Of a DNA stretch of 64,000 bases, positions 45,868-57,044 are shown piece by piece. Both the position numbers and the translations under genes were made by a program. This stretch comes from Pyrenula massariospora. Its lineage: Eukaryota; Ascomycota; Eurotiomycetes; Pyrenulales; Pyrenulaceae. The number at the start of each line of letters is the position of its first letter. The stretch's first letter is position 1. Below the pieces are notes generated by a model, which searched no databases, was not told where the DNA came from, and saw only the letters and a list, made by a program, of their open reading frames with translations. The stretch covers positions 1,387,854-1,451,853 of the forward strand of contig JAGFMI010000007.1 of assembly GCA_021030905.1 (NCBI GenBank), read 5' to 3'.

Positions 45868-47295
45868 TTAGGTAAAGGGCATTGCCACATCGCCGTCGTA
45901 TCCTTCATCCATAATGTTAGCATTGCCACCACTGTTAAAGCTCCCGAACCCATTTCCACCAAAGCCACCTGCTCCTGGACCTCGCTTGCTTCTTGCTTGA
46001 TGCCTGGCACTGTCAATGGCAGCGAATTTCCGTCCCATCTCTGACGTAGTTTGGATGGTACCTGTAAGATCGCTCAACATGTCGACCAAGGTAGTGTCAT
46101 TCGTTTGGGCTAAGCTAGCGGAATGGAGCGTAGACTGCGGTGTTGCTGGTGCGTTGGTGGAGACAACACTGATGGTAGGCGAAAGGGCACGGGGAGTAAG
46201 GAGAGAGAGCTGTTTCAGCAGCGCGGCTATCGAACGAACATGAACTAGCTCTTGCTCTGGGAGATGGCGGTCTGCAAGCGCAGGGTTTGAAAGATCAGTT
46301 GGCGGCAGAGATAAGAGAAATTTTTGCAATAGTTGAATGCGTGATTCAAGCATCCGCACACTGTTCAAACGTGTGCTTAGCGAGGCTACCAGGTCAGCTT
46401 CTGAAGTATTTAACACTAGATCTTCTCTCGTCTCCGTGTGAGTCCCATTCTGTTGGGTCGAATCTTCTGCACTCCCTGCCGTGCCATTCAATATATTCCG
46501 TCCCTTGGGCTTGTGAGCGGAGGATGATTTAGTAGCCGAAGACTTGGAGTGCTTCGACGTCGGCGCCTCAGGAACGGCCATGGAAGCGTTTCCACTGCCC
46601 TTTGCAACATAGTTGATGCCAATCATTTCTGTCTCACCAGTCTCGATGCTATACGGAACAGGTCGTAGTCTGTAGGGGACCCCTTCCTCGCCATCAACTT
46701 GCATTGCAGAGGTCCTGTGATCCGCAGGCTCAGTGCCGCCAGTAATTTCTACCTCGTGTATTGTCTCGTATACAGTAAGAGGAAGCTTTGCTGATACTCC
46801 GGTCGCTGAACTTGTATCGGTGAGTTGGGATAGATGGAAGGCGAGCAGGAGGGCGGCTTCATTGTGGTTGAGAAATTGGTTGTGTAATGGAATGAATGTC
46901 GACGTTGGTCCAGTGAGTGGCGTTAACGTGAACCATCCTACAAGATCGAGAGAAGGATCTTTGTGTACATCCTTATCTGAAGAGTTTAAATCAGCAGGAG
47001 CCTGCAAGGACACGTTATAAGTCTTACACTGTTGTAGGCGAGTTGTAAACCATTCATCGTGAAGCAATATAGAATTCTGATCCGCTCGGTCGGTTCGGCA
47101 CTCAAAAGCTTGCTCAACAGTGATCTCTCGACCTATTTGCTGGCCTAGTAGAGCCCCGATTATTGGATTTGATTCTTTTCGGATGTGATGCCGGGTAATC
47201 TGGTCCGATATTGTGAGTAGAACGAGAGGGTGGAGAGAAACATGAAGATCAGTTGACGAAGGTGTAGAAGAGACCAGCGGGTTTTCCTCCGCCAT
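45868..47295 (-). CDS. CSN6: COP9 signalosome subunit 6
   Basis: Scaffold subunit of the COP9 signalosome, which removes Nedd8 from cullins and controls development and light response in filamentous fungi (CsnF in Aspergillus). 475 residues from the ATG of MAEENPLVSS; upstream codons in the open frame are hydrophobic and not family-like. The N-terminal MPN domain (about residues 20-200) has HPLVLLTISDQITRH, NPIIGALLGQQ and DLVGWFTLTP. The JAMM metal motif of Csn5 is absent (GWFT replaces the GWYHSH type), as expected for the catalytically inactive Csn6. A Ser-rich insertion (about 260-330) precedes the C-terminal helices that bundle with other subunits. The last residues are Gly/Asn-rich. Confusion with eIF3f or Rpn8 is less likely given the HPLVLLTISD start. 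Confidence 0.88.
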   Translation of the reverse strand: MAEENPLVSSTPSSTDLHVSLHPLVLLTISDQITRHHIRKESNPIIGALLGQQIGREITVEQAFECRTDRADQNSILLHDEWFTTRLQQCKTYNVSLQAPADLNSSDKDVHKDPSLDLVGWFTLTPLTGPTSTFIPLHNQFLNHNEAALLLAFHLSQLTDTSSATGVSAKLPLTVYETIHEVEITGGTEPADHRTSAMQVDGEEGVPYRLRPVPYSIETGETEMIGINYVAKGSGNASMAVPEAPTSKHSKSSATKSSSAHKPKGRNILNGTAGSAEDSTQQNGTHTETREDLVLNTSEADLVASLSTRLNSVRMLESRIQLLQKFLLSLPPTDLSNPALADRHLPEQELVHVRSIAALLKQLSLLTPRALSPTISVVSTNAPATPQSTLHSASLAQTNDTTLVDMLSDLTGTIQTTSEMGRKFAAIDSARHQARSKRGPGAGGFGGNGFGSFNSGGNANIMDEGYDGDVAMPFT

Positions 47296-47797
47296 GTCGG
47301 AGGTCAAGATGAGCAGGAGGTGGATGAGAAGCTGTCCACATGCAATAGAGATGGAGTTCGACTTGTTATAGAAGAGAAAGTGCAAGTATGAGGGCTCAAG
47401 GCAGCTCTGCAAGCTGCGGGCTGAAAGCTTGGCATATATTTGGGTGTTTGCTCGATTTGGAGAACGTTCTCACTATCGATAAGACTTGTCTACAGAGCAG
47501 GTGAACCGAGATAGTCTTCCCTGCCCGGGCCGGCTTGCCGTCGAGCCTGGCACTGCTGCATGCCGCATCCAATGTACGCCAGGCTGGCGCCAACCCTAAC
47601 AATCAAATGCCCCAGGACTTCCGGCAGGCAGCCTCGCCTCGCGTCGTGAGACTGATAGGTCTACTAATTGGATTAGGGACGTACCTATCTATCGTAGTCC
47701 ATGGCACCGAGATTCGAGAAGAAAAAGGTAGGTCAAGCTATGGTATCAGATCCGAGCCTTCGCCGCACCTGCGTACTCGCTACCGAAAAACAAATAA
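47296..47797. other. Promoter of csn6 and end of the PHD gene
   Basis: No gene seen; intergenic between two minus-strand genes. Confidence 0.6.
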
Positions 47798-49867
47798 CTA
47801 CTTTTCCCCATATTTTCCATGATTTGCTTGCCAGCCAATCAATTCCTGACTCAGAACACGCATCATCTCTTTCGAATCCATTGCCGTAAAATGTTTTTCC
47901 TTTTCTTCTACTTCAACAATATGTCCTGACAAGCCAGCGTCCACCCCTTTTACCAACGCGTTCCCATCCATCACATTGTTCTTATTGCCACCACGACTGC
48001 CGGTGCTGGTCCCGCCATTGGGCGTACTTCCACTACCGTCGACGGAAGAGACACCTCCGGCTGGGCGCATTTGATTGATGAACTCGAGAATTGCAGCGAC
48101 GCGCTTTTTCATTTCGTTCACACTGGTTTTGCTGGCATGCGACTTGGGCCGTGAGGGCTTTCCGCTCTCACTGTACATACCATTCGCGCCATTGACTCCT
48201 GCTGACGGCGAGCCGTGATCACGAGCTGCATCGCGCATCGGAGAGGCTTCGCCGTTGGCAGGGAGGTCTCGAGTATATTGATTCCGACCAAGACGACCAC
48301 GTTTCGCGGGGGGCCGTCCAGTCTTTTTATGAGACGTAAGGCTTACGCGGTGCGATGATGGAGTATCAGGAGCATTTGGGCGGTGCGATGAGGAGGCATT
48401 GTTCGGATTAGCATTTTTCGAAGGCGAGTGTGAAGGCGTCGGCGGCGGAGAGTCTGTATTCCGACAACTCATTAGCTGCACTGCGGCGATCTTATGTAGA
48501 ATCTAGGTCACCGTACCTTCAGCACGCCGCCGCTCGGAGCGTGCATTACGCTTACTGGCCTGTTCTAACCGTTGCTTTTCTCTCTCACTTAGCCGCTCGC
48601 GTATTTCCTTCTCTTGCTGCGTTTTCACTGCCGCACTCCGAGCTTTTCTAGAGCCACTCGTATTTTTGGAAACTTCTGCAAGCGTGTCGTTATCGGAAGG
48701 TGGCTGAGACGGAGAATGGCTGCGCTTTGATAAGGTAGAAGAAGGGGAAGCGGAAGACATTCGTTGTCTTTTGGAGACTTGCTTGCTGCTGAATGATAGC
48801 TCAAGTCAGTAGCAGAATACACGCGTTGCCGGGGTTAAGCTACTCACTCATCGACGTCTTCACGGCCTCGCTTTCCCAAGGAACCTGAAATCTCTTTACT
48901 CTCTTCGAGCACTCGTTTCAATATGTCTTCTTCGTCGTATGCGGCCTCCCGGCTGTTCATGGTCGCTCGGCGTTTTGTGCTCGACGTCGCCACACTTGGG
49001 CGAAGTCTGTTATCTTGAGGACGTGCGTCATCTTGAGACGTTGATGAATCTGACGAAGGGGAGGAGGCTGCCACGACTGGTAAATAACGAGAAGACCTTG
49101 GACGAGAGCTAATACGGGTCAGCGGTTTGCAGAAGAGAATAACATGAAAATGTTGAGTAATTTGACAGGCATGCGTGAAGATTGTGATTTTTTTGGATGG
49201 CGTGGCAACTTCGAACCGAAAAATAGAAAACCCTTGGGCATGAAGTAAGACAAGGATTTACTTACCCGTTCGAGCCACGAATAAGTTTGTGAAGGTCGGG
49301 CCTGCACTGCTCGCAGAAATATTCATCAGGAGTCTGCGCTTCATCCACCAACCCCACACATCCTCCGTGCTGCCAAACCTGGCAACTGTCGCATTGTATG
49401 AAGAAATTTCCGGTGTCGTCTGAGAACAGTTCAGAATCAGCATTTGACCCATTTTGTGTATTCTCCACCTTGACGGCGAGCTTTGTGACGCCTCGGAGAA
49501 TGTTGTCGCGAGAGGGCCGGGGTGGGCCAGGATATTCTGGGTGTCCACAGATACACCGGGTAACTTCTTCGCTCTCAAGGTCATCTAGATCCTCCTCTTC
49601 GCCATGCCCTTTGATTGATTCATCCATGTCTGTGTCATTGCGTCTACTACGACGCGTTGCGAGAGCATCACGGGAGGAACCGTCGACGTTGTCAAGGGAT
49701 TCGGATCTTTGTGTGGAGCTAGTGTTCGGGGATTGGAGCTTTTGATGAGATCGGGTGCTTCGTTCGCCTCTTGGAAGGGAGTTGGACGAGTTGGACGAGT
49801 GTGTGTGCTGTGGTGCTGAGGGCAGAGGCTGCGTGGTTCGAGCTCGCGAAGATCGACGAAAGCTCAT
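47798..49867 (-). CDS. CTI6: PHD-finger transcription cofactor, Cti6-like
   Basis: Nuclear cofactor of the Rpd3L/Cyc8-Tup1 systems in yeast. Four exons: 49266-49867, 48848-49108, 48517-48785 and 47798-48453; introns of 157, 62 and 63 bases, phases consistent, 595 residues. One C4HC3 PHD finger (about residues 95-175): CICGHPE, then a long insertion, CDSCQVWQHGGCVG, and CEQCRPDLHKL. The insertion between the first and second Cys pairs is a feature of Cti6. A basic/acidic coiled coil with KEIRERLSEREKQRLEQ sits in the middle. Near residue 380 there is an AT-hook-like GRPPAKRGRLGR, and the tail ends in a short helical region (MKKRVAAILEFINQM). The start is the ATG of MSFRRSSRART rather than one 42 bases upstream. 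Confidence 0.87.
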
Positions 49868-51684
49868 ATTGACCAAAAAAAAAAAGATTAAGGCGCGTCT
49901 GTATGACAAGTTTCCAGCATTTTAGAGAGGGAATTTCCGGTTTTGAGACTGGTGGACGGATGCCCAGGTCCTGGCAGTGGAATTAAGTGTCTTTGACGCA
50001 GCGACAGGGAGGACAAGCGGTTCAGAAGGCTTTTCGGACGTCTTAATTGAGAGAATGAGGTTGATGTAGATTTCTGATAATTAAATGTTCTGCGAGGAAA
50101 GCGTACACCGAGTAGAACATTATTCCACTGGTGTTGGGCACGGCTTGGGTGGACGAGAAGGACGAGAAGGACGAGGAGGAGGAGGGCGAGAAGCGCTGGG
50201 AAGGGCAGCGTTGTTAGCGCTGAATCGATTTGGAGACATGCTTGGGCGAAAGTGGGGTAATTGGCGTAGGATTCACAGGGTCTTCTCCCAATTTCTTTTA
50301 ACCTTTCTGCAAAAAATACAGCCCTCTACCAGCCAGCGATTGCACTCGAACTCTACCAGCGAGTAATCGAATCTCGAAAGACGCTCCTTAACCCTACCCT
50401 TCGGACATCACGGTATCATATCGGCCTCCATAGCCTCGTCCGCCAGAGCCCGAAAGCAAAGCAAAGCAAGCGGCCTGGCTTGAGCGCAAGTCCCTTGACC
50501 TACACGTAACCCATGGTGAAAAAGATCCATTAGAGATTGGACCGAGCCTACGAAGATTTACACTGGGAGAAACCGTCAAAACGAATGTATCAGGACCTCT
50601 GCGGTCGTCTAGAGCAGCCGTGAAGTCCAATAATGAACTCCCATAAGGCATAGGCTTTGTTTGCCTTGCGACAGAGAATCGCAGAGAAAACTGCTCGGCT
50701 GCACCAGCAGCCCTAATAAAGGCCGCATGAGGATTTTCTCGAACTTATTCGAGCGAAGGCACATTTAAATCACTTAGAGGGGCTCGTTGTCGGGAAGACT
50801 GCTGACTGGGACCAGGAGCTTATGGCATGATTGCCTTGCGAGCAGCTCGAGGTAAATTGACACGACGTAAGATGGCTTCTAGCCCAATTTCCGCGATCGA
50901 TAGGAGCGATCTCTGACATGGGATTATTTGAAAATGTCCATCCAGAAAATGCCAGGCTTTACTATTCCAATTCCGATTTGGAAGGATCAAGGTGCTTTCC
51001 AAGCAACCAAGGGTCCCCACCGTGTCTTTGTTTCTCTGAATGATAATAATGACCCGTCAGTCGAAATTCCCTAGCACAGCCGTGGTATACCCTGAAAGCG
51101 TAAATGTACATGTCCAATAGTGGTCAGATAATTGGTAACATGCCCTTCGCCCATACTAAGGGTGGATCATGCCTTTGAATGTTTCGGGTGAGCATTGTAG
51201 GTTAGTTCTCACGCTGCTTTGGGACCTGTAGAAAATTAAATTGCCGAATACCATCATGAGTTGCATAGCTAGCAACTTTTCAACTTCAAAGCTGGATTCC
51301 CATCAAGACAACGGAGTCAAGGAAAGCCTAGTACCGGATAGAGACTGCCTACGTCGCCAGAAGATACGAAAGAGTAAGATGTACAACTTCCGGCTCGTTC
51401 AAATTGTGGCCTTAAAACCTCTCGTGGACTACTCTCACAAGCGCTCATGGGAACCCATTCTTGATGACAATCCTAAATCTAGTCGAAACTGAAGCAGAAT
51501 TGACACCATAGAACTATAGGTGTAGATGGTGACGGTCATTTCGAGGGTTTCCCTTCTCACCAAGATACCCGCTATCTCCTAGACATTCATTCGGCATGAA
51601 GGAGACCTTTGCTAACAGGTAGAAAAAGTTATGACGTTTCATTAATAATCGAGGAGTTGAACCTGGAAAAAGTCTGCAACCAAA
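49868..51684. other. Divergent intergenic region, PHD gene / polymerase eta
   Basis: 1.8 kb with no gene that can be modelled. It contains a polypurine GGACGAGAA-type run at 50151-50193 and a 66-codon minus-strand frame at 50820-51020 with no recognisable features. Should include both promoters. Confidence 0.5.
50151..50193 (+). repeat. Short polypurine repeat (GGACGAGAA type)
   Basis: Three copies of GGACGAGAA/GGACGAGGA followed by GGA triplets form an almost pure purine strand of about 43 bases. Confidence 0.6.
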
Positions 51685-53667
51685 ATGAGCTCGTCTCAAG
51701 CCTTCGAACCTTCCTCTCCATTCTCAGTGGGCCTTCCCAAAAAATCAAATTTCACGTTCAAGCATCTTAGTCTTTTGAGTCAATCATCCACTCAATGTCC
51801 TCTTCGCGTCATTGCTCACATCGACCTCGACGCTTTCTATGCGCAGTGTGAGATGGTGCGGCTCGGCGTTCAAGAAGAACAGCCACTTGCAGTACAGCAA
51901 TGGCAGGGACTTATCGCCATCAATTATCCAGCCCGGAAGTACGGTCTCAACAGACATGTCAATATCTCTGAGGCGAAGAAGTTGTGTCCGGAATTGATCA
52001 TGCAACATGTGGCTACTTGGCGTGAAGGTGACGATAAATGGGCGTATAGGGAAGACAGTTTCAAACACATATCAACAGACAAAGTATCTCTAGACCCCTA
52101 TCGATTACAATCTAGAAAGATCCTCGCACTTATCAAGGAAACTCTGCCAGCGCCACCACTGCAAAGGGTGGAAAAAGCTAGCATCGATGAAGTATTCTTA
52201 GATCTATCAGCTCAAATACACTCGGAAATGATAAAGCGATACCCCGAGCTTGCTGGCCCTCCTCCATATGATGATCCGACTGAAAATTTACCTCGGCCAC
52301 CGACCACCGCATTAGACTGGAAAGCTGATGGTCTCGTTGATCTAGATTCTTCTGAGACCGAAGACGATGACCCAGATTGGGATGATATTGCGATGCTGAT
52401 AGCCTCTGAGATTGTACGCGATGTGCGTCAGACAATCAGAGATAAGCTGAAATACACTTGCTCGGCAGGTATTGCTCGGAACAAGATGATGGCCAAGCTC
52501 GGGAGCGGTCACAAGAAACCAAACCAGCAAAACATTGTTCGCAATCGAGCGGTGCAGCAATTTTTGTCTGGCTTCAAGTTCACTAAAATTAGAAATCTGG
52601 GAGGGAAACTGGGCGATCAAGTAGTTTCGACGTTTGCTACAGACGAACTCACCGAATTACTCTCTATACCGCTTGAACAGATCAAGTCAAAACTAGGTGA
52701 TGACACTGGCAGCTGGCTGTATAGTATCATACGCGGCGAGGATACTAGTGAGGTAAACGCGAGAACTCAGATTAAGTCGATGCTGTCCGCAAAGTCTTTC
52801 CGACCTACGATCAATAGTATGGAGCAAGCCGATAAGTGGTTGCGGATCTTCTCTGCCGACATTTACAATCGTCTGGTCGAGGAAGGTGTAGTAGAGAACA
52901 GGCGGAGGCCGAAAACCATCAACTTACACCACAGGCAAGGCGGACAAATGAGATCAAAGCAGCTCCCGATACCTACAGGTAGAAGGATAGACGAGTCTGT
53001 TTTATTTGAACTTGCCAAAACATTACTCGGCCAAGTAGTTGTGGACGGACGAGCATGGCCATGTGCTAACCTATCTCTTAGTGTGGGCGGCTTTGAAGAT
53101 GGTGTTACGGGCAATCGTGGTATTGGTAGCTTTCTTGTGCGAGGTGAGGAAGCGAAAGCAGTCAACACAGCCGATCAATCTGCACCTCGACCTACGACTC
53201 AGGAGGACGGTCGTGCAGATAAGCGTCGGCGGATAGGCGAAGCATCCAACATACGGTACTTTTTCAAAAGTGAAAGCACCGAGGACCACGATGAGGATTT
53301 CGGAGCCAATCATGGCGATGAGCTTGTATCAGAGAATGGACGAGGAAATATGGCGGCGCTAGATGGTATTGCTTTGGAGCAAGGAAAAGGCCATGACGAA
53401 TCTAGACATGATCTCGAGCAAACGCATCTTGATTCATACTTTTGCACAAAGTGTAATGCCTCCGTCTCTGAAGCATTGCGCCATGAGCACGAAGATTGGC
53501 ATTTTGCCAAAGAAATCCAGGCTCAAGATCAGGCGACATCATCAAGATCCGAAATCCCAGCAAGACCGGCTAGCCGAAACAACGAAGCTAAATCCAAGAA
53601 AGGAGCTGGGTCAGGTGGAAGAGGAGGAAAGATTGAGAAAGGGCAGAGTCGACTTGCTTTCGGGTGA
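51685..53667 (+). CDS. RAD30: DNA polymerase eta (Y-family translesion polymerase)
   Basis: Copies past UV dimers. Intronless, 660 residues. Y-family palm motifs: VIAHIDLDAFYAQCE (metal Asp and the conserved Phe-Tyr steric gate), PLAVQQWQGLIAINYPARK, the second acidic pair in KASIDEVFLDLS, and the finger/helix motif CSAGIARNKMMAKLGSG; then the helix-hairpin region (FKFTKIRNLGGKLG) and little finger to about residue 480. A single ubiquitin-binding zinc finger follows: CTKC ... HEHEDWH, C2H2 type. The C-terminus is Lys-rich and ends KGQSRLAFG, where a PCNA-interacting element would be expected, although it is not a canonical PIP box. The Lys residues before it could also serve as nuclear import signal. 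Confidence 0.95.
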   Translation: MSSSQAFEPSSPFSVGLPKKSNFTFKHLSLLSQSSTQCPLRVIAHIDLDAFYAQCEMVRLGVQEEQPLAVQQWQGLIAINYPARKYGLNRHVNISEAKKLCPELIMQHVATWREGDDKWAYREDSFKHISTDKVSLDPYRLQSRKILALIKETLPAPPLQRVEKASIDEVFLDLSAQIHSEMIKRYPELAGPPPYDDPTENLPRPPTTALDWKADGLVDLDSSETEDDDPDWDDIAMLIASEIVRDVRQTIRDKLKYTCSAGIARNKMMAKLGSGHKKPNQQNIVRNRAVQQFLSGFKFTKIRNLGGKLGDQVVSTFATDELTELLSIPLEQIKSKLGDDTGSWLYSIIRGEDTSEVNARTQIKSMLSAKSFRPTINSMEQADKWLRIFSADIYNRLVEEGVVENRRRPKTINLHHRQGGQMRSKQLPIPTGRRIDESVLFELAKTLLGQVVVDGRAWPCANLSLSVGGFEDGVTGNRGIGSFLVRGEEAKAVNTADQSAPRPTTQEDGRADKRRRIGEASNIRYFFKSESTEDHDEDFGANHGDELVSENGRGNMAALDGIALEQGKGHDESRHDLEQTHLDSYFCTKCNASVSEALRHEHEDWHFAKEIQAQDQATSSRSEIPARPASRNNEAKSKKGAGSGGRGGKIEKGQSRLAFG

Positions 53668-53802
53668 AGAGATATTCCAAAGGGAATTTGGTTGTTTGTA
53701 ACAAGCTCGAATGCGGATCGAGCAAAAATGGTCTCCAAGCGTATAGTCAGGAGTGTCCAGACACACAACCTAAGGCAGGTAATCACAAGCGAGCCAGCTG
53801 CT

Positions 53803-55083
53803 TCAACTAGCAAACTCTTTGTTGAATGCTCTGCCGATCACTATCCTACGCACTTCACTTGTACCAGCTCCAATCTCGTACAACTTGGCATCCCTCAACA
53901 ATCTCCCGGCTGGAATTTCATTCACATATCCATTGCCACCCATGAGTTGGACGGCATCAAGACCACACTCGGTAGCTCGCTCAGCCGCGTATAGAATAGA
54001 CCCAGCGCAGTCTTGTGTCCTAACCTGACCTTCTTCATCTACCTTTTTTGCTGTGGCATACGTGTAGGCTCTCGCGGCTTGCAGCTTGGTGTACATATCG
54101 GCCAACTTCCCTTGCAGCAGCTGATTGTGGGCAATTGGTATGCCAAATTGTTTTCGTGTATGAGTGTACGGCAGGACAAGATCTAAACAGGCTTGCATGA
54201 TTCCGAGTGGGCCTGCACTTAGCACCAATCGCTCAAGGTCAAGTCCTTCCATCAGAACGGTGACACCTTTGTTAACACTGCCAAGAACATTCGTTGTCGG
54301 AACAAAGACGTCTTCGAAAACCAATTCGCCGGTATTGGAGCCTCTCATACCTAGCTTGTCAAGCTTTCTAGCGCATGAAAAGCCGTCACTCTGGCTCTCA
54401 ACAATGAAAGCTGTAATGCCCTTGGGTCCTTTCTCCGGTTCAGTCTTCGCGTAAACAACAATGAAGTCGGCATCCGGGCCATTTGTGATCCACATTTTGG
54501 TCCCATTCAGAAGCCAACCGCCATCGGCTGCCTTCGCAGTAGTTTTCATGCTTACTACGTCGCTTCCGGCGGAGTGTTCGGACATGGCTAACGCTCCAAC
54601 AGCATCGCCTGATATCAGTCTCGGCAGTATTCGCTCCTTTTGCTCTTGAGATCCATTTAGGCACAGTTGATTAACGCAGAGCTGAGAATGTGCAGCATAG
54701 GATAAGCCAATAGAGCCAGAAGCGCGACTAATCTCTTCCATGATAATTGAGTGAGCCTGATAGCCCTGGGCGAGTCCCCCGTACTCTTCGTCTGCGGTGA
54801 CACCCAGAAAGCCTGCCTCACCGAGTTTCTTCCACATGCCCATAGGAAATTCATTTCTCTGATCAGTGGCGGCCGCGAGATCCTCAGGTATCTCGCGCCG
54901 TGTGAAATCTTGCACTCTCTCTCGAAGCTCGTATAGGTCATCTGTAGTTGGAGGTATGAAATTTTTAGGATGTTTACTTGTCGAAGCGTATCGGGCGGAA
55001 AGACAGTTTGTTGACCGAAGAGCACACCTTTTGAACGTAAGTCGTGAGGCGCTGAGGCGTAAAGGGACTATCATGGTGGACAT
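53803..55083 (-). CDS. ivdA: Isovaleryl-CoA dehydrogenase
   Basis: FAD-dependent mitochondrial acyl-CoA dehydrogenase making 3-methylcrotonyl-CoA, the substrate of the carboxylase encoded by mccA/mccB. 426 residues from the ATG of [10 protein letters not shown], which opens a good presequence (Arg/Ser/Leu, no acids, to about residue 35); an ATG 114 bases upstream is possible but adds a non-targeting leader. Core motifs: [75 protein letters not shown], and the C-terminal [18 protein letters not shown]. The Glu in [12 protein letters not shown] is where isovaleryl-CoA dehydrogenases carry their catalytic base, unlike short- or medium-chain enzymes, which have it near the C-terminus. Confidence 0.94.
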   Translation of the reverse strand: MSTMIVPLRLSASRLTFKRCALRSTNCLSARYASTSKHPKNFIPPTTDDLYELRERVQDFTRREIPEDLAAATDQRNEFPMGMWKKLGEAGFLGVTADEEYGGLAQGYQAHSIIMEEISRASGSIGLSYAAHSQLCVNQLCLNGSQEQKERILPRLISGDAVGALAMSEHSAGSDVVSMKTTAKAADGGWLLNGTKMWITNGPDADFIVVYAKTEPEKGPKGITAFIVESQSDGFSCARKLDKLGMRGSNTGELVFEDVFVPTTNVLGSVNKGVTVLMEGLDLERLVLSAGPLGIMQACLDLVLPYTHTRKQFGIPIAHNQLLQGKLADMYTKLQAARAYTYATAKKVDEEGQVRTQDCAGSILYAAERATECGLDAVQLMGGNGYVNEIPAGRLLRDAKLYEIGAGTSEVRRIVIGRAFNKEFAS

Positions 55084-55924
55084 TAACGATGGCTGAGATA
55101 TTGTTGCTCTCGAGAATTTGAAGTTGCCTTGGTTTCCAGGCTTCGAAAGTTGGAGATGCTCCCACTGCAAACCCCGCGACCGCTCAGGGCCGCTCATCCC
55201 CTCAGCATTGTAAACAGATGCGGAGTAGACGTTGTTTCGCTAGTGAAAGCCTAAGCAGTACTGCTCAAATGGTAATGTACATTCCACTCGCATGGAATTG
55301 CAACTTCCTACAAAATTATCTCTGCAAAATGAGGTTCTGCTCCAGTCATGCCGTCGAACGTGTGCCTGCCAATCTCCAATGAGATGTCTGCCTACCATTC
55401 CCGGGTGAGATCTCTTCTGCGATATCTGTATCCCATACTACTAAAGATAAGCGTCAAACAACAGTACCCAATGGTACCAGTGACTCCTATACAGTCTGGA
55501 TGAAGGCTACCCGTCCTGAAACATGTTCCTTATTTCGTATATCTCTATCTAGGTGTATACGATTCAAATCCTGGCATGGCTAAATAAGGAAGCCTAATTG
55601 AGAGCGACGCCGTCGTTTTTAATTCTTTGATATCTACTGGGACTTTAGGTTCTTTGGTAAAGTATATACATTGTGGCGACGCGGTGACGCTTTTCGGATA
55701 CATTCTGGGCGTTTTGGATCACACTCGACCTCATGCTCATGTTGCTGACAACTTACAGCCTCCTCGCCACCGTCGTTGAAATCGGCTGTTGATTGAAAAG
55801 CTCCGTCGTTAGTTGTCACTTATCTAAGATTCTGATCATAGTTTTATATCGTCTGGCTGTCGTGTTGCTAGTTTTGCTTGAAAGAGCCTAGAATCGAAAT
55901 GGTATTTTCGCGTGGCGCTGGCTA
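55084..55924. other. Upstream region of ivdA
   Basis: Promoter side of the minus-strand dehydrogenase gene. No gene is seen; AT content rises from here toward the chromosome end. Confidence 0.5.
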
Positions 55925-56596
55925 CTATAGGACCTTCCCGTACCGCCGGGTTGACACCTTCAACAGCTTTCCTAACGAAGAGCCACAGGCGAATTTCATA
56001 GCGCCAACGAGGCCTACCGCCTTGATGCCGTACCTTGGACTCCTACCAACCATCTGTTGGCACTCGGCCATGGTCTGTCTGACCTTTGCTTGCTCTTGCA
56101 ATACAAGGACCTCCATAGGAGCTTTACGCTCCTCAGCGTTTAATTCTACTGTACATTCTATTTAGGATAGATCTTTGACGACCTTTCAAAGCGTTATAAA
56201 CACTTACTGTATCTGTTTGAGAAGTCAGGAGTCGGGCTCCCTTGTGAATATGTTGTTGTAAGACACGTACCGTCACCTCAATTACCTGCGCGTGTGCCAC
56301 GTCAGATCTGGAAGGATCATGAAGAACTACGTCTACTAGTTCCTTTTGCATTTCCATCTCCTAATCGACGACTACTACGCGAAAACAGATTTCGCGAGCC
56401 GAGCTCCATCGTCGTAATGTTGTTGAAGATTAATACTGTAAAGAATGGATGTTGACTGCGCGACGATCGCCTTCGCCGCTGTAGAATTAAAGACTTTGAT
56501 CGCGTAGCTTCGTACAGCCTCGCTTTTTGTAAGTGGTTTGATGTCAAGCTGTTCTGGGTAGGTGGTAGAAACTGTGATGCAGGTAGTTGTTAGCAC
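55925..56596 (-). pseudogene. Decayed protein-coding remnant, family unknown
   Basis: Three neighbouring minus-strand frames look protein-like in sequence but cannot be joined into one gene. From 56596: ITVSTTYPEQLDIKPLTKSEA... runs to a stop near 56375; a second frame carries EMQKELVDVVLHDPSR...QQHIHKGARLLTS, with an in-frame TAG just before it (VVVVD, stop, EMEM); a third frame carries ELNAEERKAPMEVLVLQEQA...AECQQMVG to 55925. A perfect GTAAGT donor follows TSQTDT, but the phase with the third frame is off by one. The pattern is that of an old gene with stop and frame damage, or several mis-sized introns. I do not recognise the family. Confidence 0.4.
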
Positions 56597-57044
56597 TTCC
56601 TCCGTGAAATAGCAATTTTGTTCGTAGAAGAAACACTATACAATTTTGTTACTCAGCCTCCAATTAGTCAGGCTGAATGGCTCAATCAGCCTGCCCTACA
56701 ATAAGGTAAGAGCACATTGAGTATATCTGCTCCAGCTGTGACCAAACCAAGAATCGAGTGTGAACACTGATAGTGCACCTGAACATTTGGCCTGGTTTGG
56801 TAACGATTCGCCTGGAATAAGTGCCGAGACCGGGTAGCAAAGGTCGTGGCACATCTGATATTTAGCACTTGTGTCCGTCCGGCATGTTCTGATGCCTGGC
56901 ATTGTTTATAAGATAATTGGCCTATAGATGCTTTCAGATAAGCCCTGCTTCTATCTCTCAAAACTGCATCAAATTCATCTAACCCGTACCCCTCAAGCGT
57001 AAACAAATGTCTTATTTAGTCTCGAAATCAGCCTTTGTTTCAAA
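56597..57044. other. Upstream region of the PfkB kinase
   Basis: No convincing gene; short minus-strand frames here are not protein-like enough to call. Confidence 0.5.
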
